Shown: positions 1 to 11,283 of the stretch, piece by piece | Layout of the letters: every line of letters begins with the position of its first letter | Numbering within the stretch: the first letter of the stretch is position 1 | From: Gnomoniopsis sp. IMI 355080 | Taxonomy: Eukaryota; Ascomycota; Sordariomycetes; Diaporthales; Gnomoniaceae | Direction: 5' to 3' | Length of the DNA stretch: 64,000 nt | Assembly: GCA_027946555.1 (NCBI GenBank) | Contig: JAPEVC010000059.1 | Coordinates: 1 to 64,000, forward strand | Made by a program: the position numbers and the translations under genes | The notes under the pieces: generated by a model | Told to the model about the DNA's origin: nothing | Database searches by the model: none | What the model saw: only the letters and a program-made list of their open reading frames with translations

Positions 1-76
1 CCCCCTGGTCCTCCCCCTTCCACAACCCCCTTTGCCGCGAGAATCTATGCTAACCCTGGTGTTTTTTTCTGTCTAG

Positions 77-1349
77 ATTTCCGTGAGTCGCATCTGATTG
101 TCTGACGCCCTCGCAGGACTGGCAACACCAGCGCGAAGACGCACATTTACTGATACTGACCTTCCGCGGATCGCAGCGCTCTTCTTGACAACATGGCATC
201 AGGTCTTTGGAACCATCATGACCCAGTACATGGCTCGCTTCACCAAGACCCTCGACTCCCGCCATAAGGTGCCCATGACAACGCGAACATACATGTGGGT
301 GGCTCTACAAATATTAAAAGGCTTGCGACGCGAGGAAAATGCTGACAGGAGCCTTCTTCTTAGGCGGGCTATCGTTCCCATTGGCGTCATGTTCAGCTTG
401 ACCCTCATCTGCGGAAACCTAGCATACCTTACATTGAGCGTTTCTTTTATCCAAATGCTCAAGGTACGTTGTTACCATCGCATCTCCGGAAACTGCGGAT
501 GAGCAATACTCTAATGACCGTCATCCCTTAGGCCACCACAGCTGTCGCTGTCCTCCTTGCTACCTGGGCCTTTGGTATTGCGCCCCCGAACATGAAGGTC
601 CTGGGTAATGTTGCCATCATCGTCCTCGGCGTTGTCATCGCCTCATTCGGCGAGATCAAGTTTGAGTTCTGGGGCTTCGTCTTCCAGATTGGCGGCATTG
701 TGACCGAGGCGCTGCGCTTGGTCATGGTTCAGCGTCTACTGAGCGCTGGCGACTTCAAGATGGACCCGCTTGTCTCGCTCTACTACTATGCGCCAGCATG
801 TGCTGTGACTAACGCTGTCATCACACTCTTTGTCGAGGGCCCTCGCATCACAATGGGAGATATCAATGCCATCGGGCCTTTCATTCTGTTGGCCAATGCC
901 CTTGTTGCCTTCTTCCTGAACGTTTCCTCGGTCCTCCTCGTAAGTAAATCCCATCACCATCACCACAAATCATATTTCCCTGCTAACAAGCCCAGATTGG
1001 CCAAACATCAGCCGTCGTCCTCACCATGTCGGGTGTGCTCAAGGACATCCTCCTTGTCTTCGCCTCCATGTTCATCTTCCACGACCCCGTCACAGGCCAG
1101 CAATTCTTCGGATACTCCATCGCACTTGCCGGCCTCACCTACTATAAGCTAGGCGCCGAGAACCTTCAATCCCTAGCAACCGATGCGCGCCTGCGCTTTG
1201 GCGACTATCGCCAGAAGAACCCTGCGCGCACAAAACTCGTGGGGATCGTGGCCATGTTCATTCTGGTCGCGTGGGCCTTCTGGATGTGGGGCCCCACCGC
1301 GGGCGGGGACTATGCGAAGTATGTTCGGGCGGTGGGCAGGGGAAATTGA
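77..1349 (+). CDS. TPT/DUF250 family sugar-phosphate or nucleotide-sugar transporter, 3' part
   Basis: Partial gene; the 5' exons lie before the window. I read exons 77-82, 177-463, 532-939 and 996-1349. The protein shows the family block FLTTWHQVFGTIMTQ, several hydrophobic helices and, near the end, the typical TMSGVLKDILLVFASM segment followed by a last helix (LVGIVAMFILVAWAFWMWG). Members of this family (SLC35E/Sly41-like) exchange phosphorylated sugars or nucleotide sugars across Golgi, ER or other organelle membranes; the substrate cannot be told from sequence. All introns have GT-AG ends, and each junction restores a family-like reading, for example SSVLL/IGQTSAVV. The first visible exon is only six bases long (see findings). 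The stop at 1347-1349 follows a short polar tail. The family assignment is secure, the substrate unknown. Confidence 0.85.
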
Positions 1350-1831
1350 CGGGCGTGCACGAGAGAGATATTACGCGGAACTATAGACTTATATGTACCC
1401 TTAGCTACTAGAGCTGCGCCTTGGGGGCCGATTTGCATCATTTATATTCATTCTACTTCATCAAGGGTGGTGTCGTGGCCTTGCATGGTGGGTCTCAGGA
1501 ACACCCAATCGTCGTCTCCCTGTTGATCATCCGCCGGCGTGCCCTTCTTGTCAGCCCTCGCGCAGGTTGCATTACAGGCTGCGACCATGTGCTGCCTGTC
1601 ACGACGCCCGCTGTGTCAATGTTCTTCGACCAATTGACGGATCTACGAAAGTTGAGCTTGCGAAGTGGTCAACTTTGGGTCGACGCATTGTCGCACTCCT
1701 CCCACCACGCCCCCTCATTTTCTCTTTCAACAATATCAAGTTTTAGCATTGTTCCTCTGCCGTGCCTCTTCCTTTCCCTTCCTCATAGTCCCAATTAACA
1801 CACTAGACCCACATAACGCAACAGCAACGTA
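1350..1831. other. intergenic, no gene seen
   Basis: About 480 bases between the transporter stop and the tRNA. Short open frames here have no recognisable composition or splice support. It should hold the transporter 3' UTR and the tRNA upstream region. Confidence 0.5.
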
Positions 1832-1947
1832 GTTCCCATGGCTCAGTGGTAGAGCGTTGGTCTCATAGTTATGACTCGGGGGTCCACCTCTGGGAATTCA
1901 TGCCATGGGCAATCCAAAGGTCGAGAGTTCGATCCTCCCTGGGAACA
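1832..1947 (+). tRNA. tRNA-Met (CAT), elongator type, with intron
   Basis: The acceptor arm GTTCCCA pairs perfectly with TGGGAAC and is followed by discriminator A. The D arm is GCTC-AGTGGTA-GAGC. The anticodon loop CTCATAA is split after the base 3' of the anticodon (CAT at 1864-1866) by an intron of about 44 bases, roughly 1868-1911. The intron starts with a TATGA-like stretch complementary to the anticodon, as in eukaryotic tRNA introns. The T arm reads GAGAG-TTCGATC-CTCCC with one A-C mismatch. The TTCGA T loop and the loop sequence favour elongator over initiator tRNA-Met. The exact intron ends are uncertain by one base. Confidence 0.88.
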
Positions 1948-2631
1948 GCTTTTTTGGTTGTCGTGGTCTTACTTTTCCTCTTATTTGCACTTTTAAGCTT
2001 CGGAGTTTCCAACAAGTTTGATGTGTACCACGGGGGGGCCAATTTGGCTACCTTGTCTAATGATGGAAATTCAGAATGGTTGAAATATAATGAGCAGGCT
2101 GTACATTCAGGTCTCATTTCGGGTTTGTTACTATCAAGAGACGGATTATGATGAATGCATGGGAGTACAAACCGCCCGATCTAGTTGCATGAGACTGATG
2201 ATCTGCCTATCCTGTCGGCTGCCCAAGACTTTTCTCTTTCCCTCATTGCCAGCCATATCTCAACTGCCCCCAAGGGTACGCTATGAATGAGACATTCGTA
2301 CGAAGCTTTAACATAGGGCGAGGAAACGTCGCAATTGGCAGCGTTGCAGTGTAGATCTACAAACCGAATCTACCTAAGTAGGTACGACGTTAGGCAATGC
2401 AACGCAGCCATCCCGCCTTACGAGGAACGTATGGTAACCAAAGGAAGATACATCGAGCTGAGAGCTTGATATCCTTCTGTCGTCTTTGGACTCTCTCCAA
2501 TGTGATTGTCCATTGAATATGCTAACGAAAGACCTGGCTCCGTGACTTGCTTTCCAAAGTTTGTCCTCGACGTTTTCCAAGGTTGGACAACTGAGTACCC
2601 AGGTACTCGGACAGCCCAAAAATGATATCTA
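1948..2631. other. intergenic, no gene seen
   Basis: About 680 bases downstream of the tRNA and downstream of the convergent gene at 2632. Holds a TACCTAAGTAGGTA near-palindrome at 2371-2384. No supported coding region. Confidence 0.5.
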
Positions 2632-3258
2632 TCATTTGAAGGCGACCTCAAATACCTCGGACTGATATCCCCCGGACGCGGCTTTCTCGTCAGTCCCCAT
2701 CTTCTCAATACTCTCCTGGTCAAGCTCTTTTCTGCTCATCGCCCAGACGGCCCTCCACTCTCCTTTACACTGCACCAAAGCCTTTTCCACCTGCCTCTCC
2801 CGCAACTCCTTAGCCCCCAGCATCTCCCTCAGCACCAACTTATTCTCCTTGCTCGTCTCTCCTGGCCCCAGCTCCATCAGCGCGTCTTCGCCGGGTGGGA
2901 ACTTGCGTGATATTTTAATCTCAGGGATGTCCAACGGTGTGGAGGATCCCGATGGGGTGATGGAGAGGACACCCAGTGAAAGTGCCAGAGGATCCAGGGG
3001 AGAGTCCCAGGTGAAGATGGTCACGGGGACGGAATTGTCGTTCTTGACAGTCACACCGAATGTGGGAGGATCGGAGGATGTTAGGCGGACGGAAATGACA
3101 AGATTAGAGAGGAGGGAGTCGTCGCCGGCCATTGTCGTCACTTTGCCACCCCCGGCGGAAAGTGGATTGAGGCTTTGAAAGTATGAGCTGGATTGGTAGA
3201 GGTAAATGGATGTGACTAGCAGAACTAGTATCGCAACGGCTGTCTTTGGCTTGTACAT
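2632..3258 (-). CDS. conserved fungal hypothetical protein, possible signal anchor
   Basis: One uninterrupted frame ending at the TGA at 2632-2634. I chose the ATG at 3258, which gives 208 residues starting MYKPKTAVAILVLLVTSIYLY, a positively charged start followed by one hydrophobic segment, as in a type II signal anchor. The body is a beta-rich, Pro/Ser-rich segment (VTVKNDNSVPVTIFTWDSPL, then SRKFPPGEDALMELGPGE) resembling a small conserved ascomycete protein family of unknown function that I know only as hypothetical proteins. An ATG at 3132 (MAGDDSLLSN) would give a soluble 166-residue form and matches the conserved part more tightly. The frame also stays open up to an ATG at 3432, but that extension is low-complexity and probably leader. 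No function is proposed. Confidence 0.65.
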   Translation of the reverse strand: MYKPKTAVAILVLLVTSIYLYQSSSYFQSLNPLSAGGGKVTTMAGDDSLLSNLVISVRLTSSDPPTFGVTVKNDNSVPVTIFTWDSPLDPLALSLGVLSITPSGSSTPLDIPEIKISRKFPPGEDALMELGPGETSKENKLVLREMLGAKELRERQVEKALVQCKGEWRAVWAMSRKELDQESIEKMGTDEKAASGGYQSEVFEVAFK

Positions 3259-5169
3259 AGATATGTATGTCTCACCTAAGAATGGTGATGGAATGACAGT
3301 TCGATTTTTTTTCTTCAATGACAAGCGAGCATGGAAATCTGGAGAGGCAACATTTGCTCCTCTGTCAACAACCTCGGGAGCCGAGAAGTGTGCCAGGAGT
3401 TCCGATTGCTTTAGAATAGCCACCAACCTCATGCAGTATTATGGATCTCCCGCTAGTCTATGATTGGGTAACGCATAACAAGTATTTTATCTGCTGCTTG
3501 GCATCAGACAAGACCTCCTCTCAGGGATGCGAACATGGATGTTCACCGGACAGGTCACAACTGGCATTTGGCACCTGCACCTGCTACTGGCTCTACATTT
3601 AAGCATATATAAGCATAATCTCCTTGGCCCCATAGCTGCACTCACGCGTGGGCCAGAGTCATGTCATTAGCCCGTATTTGTGTCTTTTCTATAACACCTT
3701 CCTCTTGCGTACGACCATAGCGAAAGCCTCGATGAGATAAACATTCAGCACTGCATGATGATGAACGTTATAATATACATACCTTCAAGGGAACTTTGAT
3801 ACTCTGCGATGTTCTTCTTGATGCAGTGTTGAATGAATGTCCCACCGAGAAACGTCCCTTCAATCTCCGTCCGTATCCTTATAAGAAGTGAGCGTCTAAT
3901 GACAAGGCGGATATGAATACTGCCAAGCTGGACGGGCACTATACCAGATGTCTGTGCATTCTCTTGTTGCCGTGGAGATGACGGTCTGCATACCTGGACA
4001 GGAAGGCGGACATAAGAAGGCCAAGTCTAGAAGGTAGAAAAGCAGACAAGCACAAGTGACACGAGGAAGCGGTCTTGGTATGCAATCGAACTGGGACAAT
4101 GGGGAAAAGCGTTATCACTGCTATGGATGGTAATCATCACGGGCCGTGTATGCTGCAGACGATCTACAGCCAAGACCAACTCCAATGTTCCTACTAGAGT
4201 AAACTGCTACTCGCCAAGAGACTAAGAGGCACTTACCACACAGCACATGCCAGCATCGAAGCCTTCGCCAAGCTTCTGGGCTCAACGACAGGTGGGGCTT
4301 ACGGCGGGAGACGGGGCGGAGGCAACATGCCATCTTGGTTGCGCGAGGGGTTAGGCAGCGCTTCGCATGTTTTGATAGCCTTGGTTGGATGTCATGGATG
4401 GTGACGAGCAAGCTTTCCAAGGCGGAGGATAACCGAGATAATAGGCCAAGCAACAGTGATGGATAGGCACGAATGTCGGTGGTCTGTCTATATATGCAGC
4501 CTCCAAAAGCTTGAATCCTTGATGAGGTAACATCTGGCTTGGGATACTGTGCTTTTAAGGTCGTTTCGTTCCTATGTGCCTGAAATCTTTCCAGACTATT
4601 CTGAGCCGCCTCCCGCTTCGAGGTGGAGCAACGATGATCAAAGTGTGCTCTGGACCAGTGGTGGGCTATCTCGTGACCAAGGTGTCCCTATCTAGCATGT
4701 CCTCCGCAGGAGACACGACATGGTTGAATCTTGCATTGTTGGGCGTAGATGTGCCAGCACGGCTAGCAATTGGTGCTTGGCCTCGCTTCACACATAGTCT
4801 TTCGCCGTCCCACAAAAATCGATGTTGCCCTGCATATATTAAACACACATTTAGGTAAAAAAGCCAAGGCATTAAAGTCAACACTTGACGCACAGCTTCC
4901 TTATTCGTCTTGGTTATTGCAACCGGATATTTGTTGGCCAAAACTGCTTATCTGATTTGTCCATTTCCAGCTTAGACCTTGAGCAGAGACTCGAAATGCT
5001 TGCCGAAGTGCTCGCGATAATTCAGTCTAGAGACACTTGACGACGGGCTATATAATCCTGCCGGGTCTCCTTTCATCTCAAGGCTCAAAGGAAATCCTTC
5101 ACTCCTCATCTCCTGTGTCCTCAAGCCAGCCCAGTCACTCTCAGCAAGATCCTACCGCACACTTTCATC
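3259..5169. other. intergenic, no gene seen
   Basis: About 1.9 kb between two divergently oriented genes. Only short frames occur, without domain signal. It must hold both promoters; a run of CT-rich leader with TCAAGCCAGCCCAGTCACTC lies just before the protease start at 5170. Confidence 0.45.
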
Positions 5170-6555
5170 ATGAAGTTCAACGCTGTTCTATGCTTTGTCG
5201 CCTCCGCACTTGCGGTCTCGATCGACAGACTCGAGAAGCGTGACAGTCCCTTGGAGGTCAAGATCGAGAGTGTCGGCAACTCAGCTGTGAAGGCTTCCAT
5301 CACCAACACTGGTGCTACCGCCATCAAGGTTTTCAAGGCTGGCTCCATCCTCGATAGTATCCCTGTTGAGAAGACCAAGGTTTTCACCGGCGGTAAGTAC
5401 TTCAAATGCCTATCCATGGAATTTCATGTCGATACACCCCTGCTTCATCCTCAGTTTCCCGGAGTACAGACCATGAACTAACACCACTTACAGCCGACCA
5501 GGTGGCGTTCGATGGCATGCGTGTCCGCCTTCAGACTACCGGCCTGCAGGAGGACGCTTTCCAGACCATCGCGCCCGGCGAGACCGTGGAGGCCGAGTGG
5601 GATCCTGCCTTGGTCCACGATCTCTCTTCTGGAGGCCAGTTTGACTTTGTCACCAGTGGATCCTTCCTCACTGCGGACATTGACAGCACCGACTTGACCG
5701 GCAGCGTCTCCTACAGCTCCAACACCCTCGCCTCACAGGTCGATGGCAGCGCGGCCGCACAAGTCCGCCGTGACTTCCACGACAAGGTCAAGCGCACTGA
5801 TGTACAGAGTGACTGCACCGGATCGCAGCTCTCTGCTGTCAACAGCGGTACGTTATTCTCTAGAGTAGAGCGCTAGTCACCTATTTTGCGTGTTGAGCAG
5901 ATCGGGAGTCTGGACTAGCGGATTCTCGATCATTGTATGCTCACGAGAAATCATGTGCATCCACAAGGTATTGTTCGATGTCTTCTTGCTGACATCCTTT
6001 GCTGTAAAGCTCTCTCGTCCTGTCGCTCCTTCGCCGCAGCAGCCCAGACCGCCGCCAGCTCAGGTGCCGCGGCCAAGATGACCGAGTACTTCAAGTCCTC
6101 CACGTCTGCGACTCGCTCCACCGTCGCATCTGTCTTCTCAAAGGTCGCATCCGAGTGCGGCTCCACCACCTCCGGTGCGAGCGAGACGTACTGCACGGAC
6201 GTTCTCAGCGGCTGCAGGAGCAACGTCCTCGCCTACACATACCCGAGCTACTCGGTCATTGCTTACTGCCCCATCTTCTTCTCGGCGCTTCCCGCTGTCG
6301 CGAGCACCTGCCACGCCCAGGACAAGGCCACCACGGTCCTGCACGAGACCACCCACTTGACACAGGTCGCCGGCACCGACGACTTGGGCTATGGCTACTC
6401 GGCGGCGACTGGACTGTCGACTTCGCAGGCTCTCAACAACGCCGACTCATACGCGCTGTTCGCCAACGGTGAGTTTGTCTCTGGCGGTCTTGACGCGGTT
6501 TTCGTATCACTGGCTAACCTTCTTGACTGTTTCAGCCATCCATGTGGGCTGCTAA
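5170..6555 (+). CDS. deuterolysin (neutral protease 2), M35 metalloprotease
   Basis: Secreted zinc endopeptidase of the aspzincin family (EC 3.4.24.39 type). Exons by my reading: 5170-5392, 5494-5847, 6010-6468, 6536-6555. The protein starts with a signal peptide (MKFNAVLCFVASALAVS), followed by a propeptide with the family pattern SITNTGATAIKVFKAGSILD and a Kex2-like KR site just before TDVQSDC, where the mature enzyme should start. The mature part has the zinc motif HETTH, the third-ligand motif GTDDLGYG (GTxDxxYG of aspzincins), conserved cysteines and the terminal AIHVGC found at the end of family members. About 350 residues, the usual length. The four exons restore a complete frame. Expected role: extracellular protein breakdown at acid to neutral pH. 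Confidence 0.93.
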
Positions 6556-8774
6556 ATAATAAAGAGCAGATAAGTATCAGGAAGCTGAGGATGGATTTCA
6601 AGCTATGGAGTGACTTGGCGGAAGTTGTTGGAGGGCAGAGAGGGCCATCTACTAAAACTAAAATCTTCTTCTTACCACTTAGGTATATATTGAGAAAATG
6701 CGAAGTTTTCAGTCACAAAAACTCGAATGTAGTCACAAATAAGATCCTGGTCTTTCGGGTAGCAGTGTCCTTATCTGGATAAATTTGGAATTATTCAGCT
6801 TCGTGGAAGGCCGGTCCGGAAGCGCGAAGCGCTGGAAGGAGCAGGCCTCCTCGAAGCGTTTAGTAATATCCTTGATTATGCAGACTTTCTCGTACGCAAA
6901 TTAGTCGATGGCCTAAGGTTCTTACGCACGTGGCGAAGTACCTACCGTACCGGATGATAGTGGGTTCAAACAAGCATCGGAAAGGTTATATATAAGGAAT
7001 CGGTATATTTCCGTTACAAGAAACATATCCGTCACATATTTAAACATGTTCCAGCTAGATTGATAGAAAGGATTTCCTTTTTTCTTATATCCCAAGGCGT
7101 CCGTTTACTTTAGGATTAGTTCTAGTTGGGGCAGATCTTTATAAGGAGGGCTTCTTTCGCTTGCTAGAGAAATAAGGATCTATAGCTTATATTATATTAT
7201 CATATAAACCTCTTGCTCTTACTCTTGCTCTTGCTCTTGCTCTTGCTCTTACTCTTGCTCTTGCTCTTGCTCTTGCTCTTGCTCTTGCTCTTGCTCTTGC
7301 TCTTGCTCTTGCTCTTGCTCTTGCCCTTTCTCTTCTTTATATCTTCTAGCCTTATTCTTCTCGGCTTCCTATTAAGGACTTCCCCCAGTATACCTTCCTA
7401 TTAACGCGCCTTCTATCTTTATAGTATCTTTAATTTATAGCCTGCATGCCAACCAGACTAGCTAAAACTGCCTGTATAACCGATATATAGCCTGTATTAT
7501 GATTATACAGCGGTTCCTTATATGCGACCTTACGGACGGTTATGCATGAAAAATAACGATTATGAGGACTCAATATTCTTCGCTACGGTAGGCAATAAGG
7601 GAAGGAGGTCGAATATTATAAAGATTGTGACTGAAAAATTAGCAAATGAAATGACCTCGGAAGGCAAAGACGAAATGCTGGATATCTAGGAAACCCCACC
7701 ATCAAGCTGCAGCTTGTGCTCTCTAGGCATTCGATACTTCGGCCCAATCCCATGTATTTTGATCTTGAGGCATTTGTTGACTACGGAGTTGCCATTAGAT
7801 TGTAGTGGAATCATCGGATCAGCGGTCGCGGGGGTAGGCCGACTCAGCTTGTTCCCTTAAAATAAGCCCAAGAGGAAGTCACTCACTTGATTGACGGAGA
7901 GCGAGTCTAGAGGTACAGAGACCGCGAGTCCAGTGTATAATGAACCTGTCCGAATCGCTCAAATTCATCTTCAGACTCGCACACAATTTTCTCATATGAA
8001 ATCGAGAAGACACACTTTGCACTGTAAACTGTATGCAAGCTCGCCTACATCACAGTGTGGGGAAAATGGTTGTACTTAAGTAGATATTCGGTGCAAGCAA
8101 GAAAATCAGAAATGTAATCGGCAGCTGCGACTGTATCATAATCCCCTCATTATTGATGCTTCCAGTACCATCTATTCAGCATTTAGTGTGAAAGGACGCG
8201 GAGCACTGATAAATACTATGATCACCGTCGTGGGTGTCTTCGGACACACCCTTTGCAACTGTAACCACGTAGGCATGGAGGTACATATTTCGAGAGATGC
8301 TTAAAATTGAAAATGACAGCTCAGATTAGACTTGTGTAAAGAAGCGCACAGCATTACATCTGGGCAGCTTCTACCACTTTTTTCTGGAAGGAGCTGGAGA
8401 CTGCCGTCTTAGTACCCCGAAGTTCCCCAAATTACATATGCATACAAGTTGTGGACGCAAGAGGTAGTGAACAATATTTGCTTCTTAATCAACCTCCCAG
8501 CAGTTCTTATTGTCAAGCTCCCGGTGCCTTTAAGGCTTATTGTCACCACCAGGCAGCAGAGACCAAATAGCATCGAGGTCTAGCAATTGTTTTGTTGTCA
8601 TTGTTATACCTGATGGCTCTTGGTATCACAGTTCAGCCAGTTCTCCTGGTCATTCGACAAATTGCAATCCATTTCAAACCATGAGTTGGGAAAGCCTCCC
8701 ATTTATACCATTCGAACTCCTACAATCTTTTCGCACGACAAACGCGGGCAACGACAAATACCACGGGCAACGAA
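6556..8774. other. AT-rich intergenic stretch, probable decayed repeat DNA
   Basis: About 2.2 kb without a supportable gene. From about 6780 to 7620 the DNA is visibly richer in A+T than flanking genes, with many TATA/TTAT words and stop-rich frames, which fits old transposon sequence altered by RIP-type C-to-T change. It contains the hexamer array listed separately. No transposase or reverse transcriptase motif could be read. Confidence 0.4.
7211..7324 (+). repeat. hexanucleotide microsatellite (TCTTGC)n
   Basis: About 19 tandem copies of TCTTGC with two TCTTAC variants near the 5' end. The length is a multiple of three, so every frame stays open: poly-Leu/Ala-like on the plus strand and Arg-Ala-like on the minus strand. 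That openness is a product of the repeat and not evidence of a gene. Confidence 0.95.
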
Positions 8775-10085
8775 ATGCCAGCGTACGTCCCACCCCACCG
8801 GCGACAAGATGACCCGTCTAAGGCGCCGCATCAAGGTCGGCAAAGTCTATCAAAAGCGACGAATTCCAGTGGGCTTTGGCAAAAGGAACTCCCGTGCTCA
8901 TACAGGAATCGGGCGAGTTCTTCCAGTGCCAGCGTCATGCTTCAGGCCCACGGAGACTCCTTTGTCGGCCCCTTGACTCAGCTCTCAAACGAATTGGTAG
9001 ATGTACACAGATATTCTGGTGCTACAGCTAAAGGTCTCAACAATGATCAAAGCTGCAAAAACGTGGGACAGAAGCTGGTTGCCTGTCTCGACAAGACCAG
9101 ACCAGACAAGGTCAGATGTTTTGCGGAAGAAAGCTTTCCGTTTCCCGCCTGGACGGGCAACCAATATGATGAACTTTGAGGATCGAGCTGACTTCAATTC
9201 TTCTACGAGAAACCAGGTTTTCTTGCAATTTGGGAATGTTGATATCAACATCAGCAGCGTGTACAGGCTCGAGACGAAAGGTGAGACTGCCTGGGATGAG
9301 AAGCAGTTCGTCGAGGATATCGCCGCATCGTACCAGACTTTCCTTGAGGCCTACATTTTACCACGACTTTCCATACACACTGAAACCTCACACTCATCTT
9401 CTTTGTCAGAAAAGCCGGGCTACATCCAAGATCTCTACCTGTGCAAAGCCACACTCCCAATCGTGGGCGACGACGACTTACCAGAGTCTCATGCGAAGTA
9501 CCAATATACGAAAAGCAAGAAAAAGGACGATCAGCATACCACAGAAGAGTTGGAGGAGCTTGAGCTTCAAAGCGCGAGATGTGCCGAGCGCGTTAGGCCG
9601 CTGATCCACCTATGTGGGATCGAAGCTCGGCGTCGCATGACAGCAGACTTCAACGCCCGGCTGACGGCGTTCACTCTTGGGATCCGCGATAAATTTTCGT
9701 GCAACAGGTCCGCAAGGTTTCATGTTGTGGACTTGAATCAATACATCCGGAAGGAGTCTGATTCCGATGAGGTGGATGCACAGTACATCACGAACGATCC
9801 GGTAAGTTCACTGCCCCCTCAGGGAATAAGTATTTCAATGTACCCACATGGTTATCTTTCCAGACCAATTCATGTTCTTACGGTTGATTTTCTTAGACAA
9901 ACCTCCACGTGACCTGGGAGAACACCCTCCAGTTCTGGGTTCAAGAATTGGCTTCCGCTGGGCTTGAGGCATCTCACATGCCCGCAAAAGGCAAGCTCGA
10001 CGAGCAGTGGGCAAAGTATTCCGACAGAAAGGAGAAGCAGAGAAAGACTATGAGACAAAAGGGAAAGGCGTTGGAGGCAACTTGA
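8775..10085 (+). CDS. SGNH/GDSL-like hydrolase domain protein
   Basis: Proposed exons 8775-9110, 9217-9801 and 9897-10085 (369 residues). The start is the ATG of MPAYVPPHRR. Exon 1 ends ...CLDKTRPDK and exon 2 starts VFLQFGNVDINI. This join brings together what look like SGNH blocks: block I GDSF (residues 60-63), block II Gly in SGATAKGL, and block III FGNVD. The middle is charged and partly helical (KKKDDQHTTEELEELELQ). The last exon starts TNLHVTWENTLQFW and ends in a basic tail. Both introns have GT-AG ends, and the first has a CTGAC branch sequence. Without the splice the central frame has no good start. No signal peptide is evident, so it may be cytosolic; the substrate is unknown. Confidence 0.62.
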
Positions 10086-10749
10086 ATCTACGCGAAGACA
10101 CGGTAGATCCAACCAACAGTCGGTCATGCGGCAACGAATCACGAGTTACAGCATCGAATGTCTACATTATCTGGTTTCACGATGGCCACTTCTCTCGCGC
10201 ATATGAGATTAGTAGATACTTAGCAGTACAGCTAGGCTTCGTGATCGATTGTAAAGGTGTCCTCCAAAGGGGACTAAGCACTTGGAAATACGGACACGAA
10301 GGTCAGGCCGCCACATACTTTTCGAAGGTCGAACAGCATGATAACAGGTCTTCAATGAGGATAATGAAGAAGGATCGAGAACTAGCAGGTTGATTGGCTC
10401 ATTACAACTATTAAAGAGGTCGCACGCTGCAAGATGGCGTTCTCAGACTCAGATGCAAGGTCGGGTTGCTGACGATCCTGCACAATGTACTCCACTAATA
10501 TGGGGACATAGGTACACACCACCATAGTAATTTGATGTATTCATCAACAAAGGATCATGGTGAATTGTTACTTAACGCACGGAGATTGTACATGGAAGCT
10601 TGTGCATGTTCCGACTCCATGACGCCCAGCTCCTCAAGGCTCTACCAAGCGCAGACCAATGTGCCGTACCAAGAAAGAAAAATACTGGAGATTCACACCA
10701 TACACTACACGTACATTGCCGATCGAGATGGCTGACTGGTGTATACTGT
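10086..10749. other. intergenic, no gene seen
   Basis: About 660 bases between the ends of two convergent genes. Short frames only; nothing recognisable. Confidence 0.45.
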
Positions 10750-11283
10750 TCAATCTTGGGTCTGTCCAAGCCTGTGTCTCTTGATGACAGTATCCAACCA
10801 CTTCTGCCCCTGCTCATAGTGCATGCGCGACGGATAATCATCCGGACACGCCCCTTTAAGCTCATACCTCAGGCGATACCAGTCCCGATCTGTGACGGGT
10901 GCGTCTGGGGCTCTTGTTGCCGCCACCCGCGCCATCTTGACCGCCAGAGCTGGGTCCGCGAATAGTTCGTCGGGATGAACGACAAGTGTGAGCATGTACG
11001 CCCATATGTGCCCCGGTACACTGTCTTTGACCAGTCTTCCGGCCGTCTCCTTCTGGAGTCTTTCTTCAATGCCGTGCAGGTGGCGACTGGTGGCGGTGTT
11101 GTTGTTTCGGGAGGAGGAAGAGGAGGAGCTATGATGTGTTGACGCGTGGGCCCCGGTGGTCGATTGTTGTGAGGAAGAAGCAGGGAAGAGGACATGGTGG
11201 CAGCCGGCGTACTTGGAGCGCTTGACGAGGCTCTGAAGCCAAGGCTGGATGGTCTCGGGGCCGAGTAAGAGGGTCGGCGACAT
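10750..11283 (-). CDS. hypothetical protein
   Basis: Uninterrupted frame; I prefer the ATG at 11283 (MSPTLLLGPETIQPWLQ), giving 177 residues. An upstream ATG at 11436 would add 51 residues without obvious features. The N-terminal part contains a Ser/Thr/Asn run (HHSSSSSSSRNNNTATS) of low complexity. The C-terminal half (HIWAYMLTLVVHPDELFADPALAVKMARVAATRAP, then DWYRLRYELKGACPDDYPSRMHYEQGQKW) has the balanced composition and Trp/Tyr content of a real folded domain. I do not recognise the family and propose no function. Confidence 0.5.
   Translation of the reverse strand: MSPTLLLGPETIQPWLQSLVKRSKYAGCHHVLFPASSSQQSTTGAHASTHHSSSSSSSRNNNTATSRHLHGIEERLQKETAGRLVKDSVPGHIWAYMLTLVVHPDELFADPALAVKMARVAATRAPDAPVTDRDWYRLRYELKGACPDDYPSRMHYEQGQKWLDTVIKRHRLGQTQD

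Noticed and set aside
3711..3760. GTACGACCATAG resembling the start of fungal 5S rRNA
   Set aside because: Only the first dozen bases match; the following helices and the internal control region are not present.
7211..7324. CRISPR-like array
   Set aside because: Six-base perfect units without spacers, in a eukaryotic genome.
7213..7404. Long poly-Leu open frame
   Set aside because: It is produced by the TCTTGC microsatellite; no coding evidence outside the repeat.
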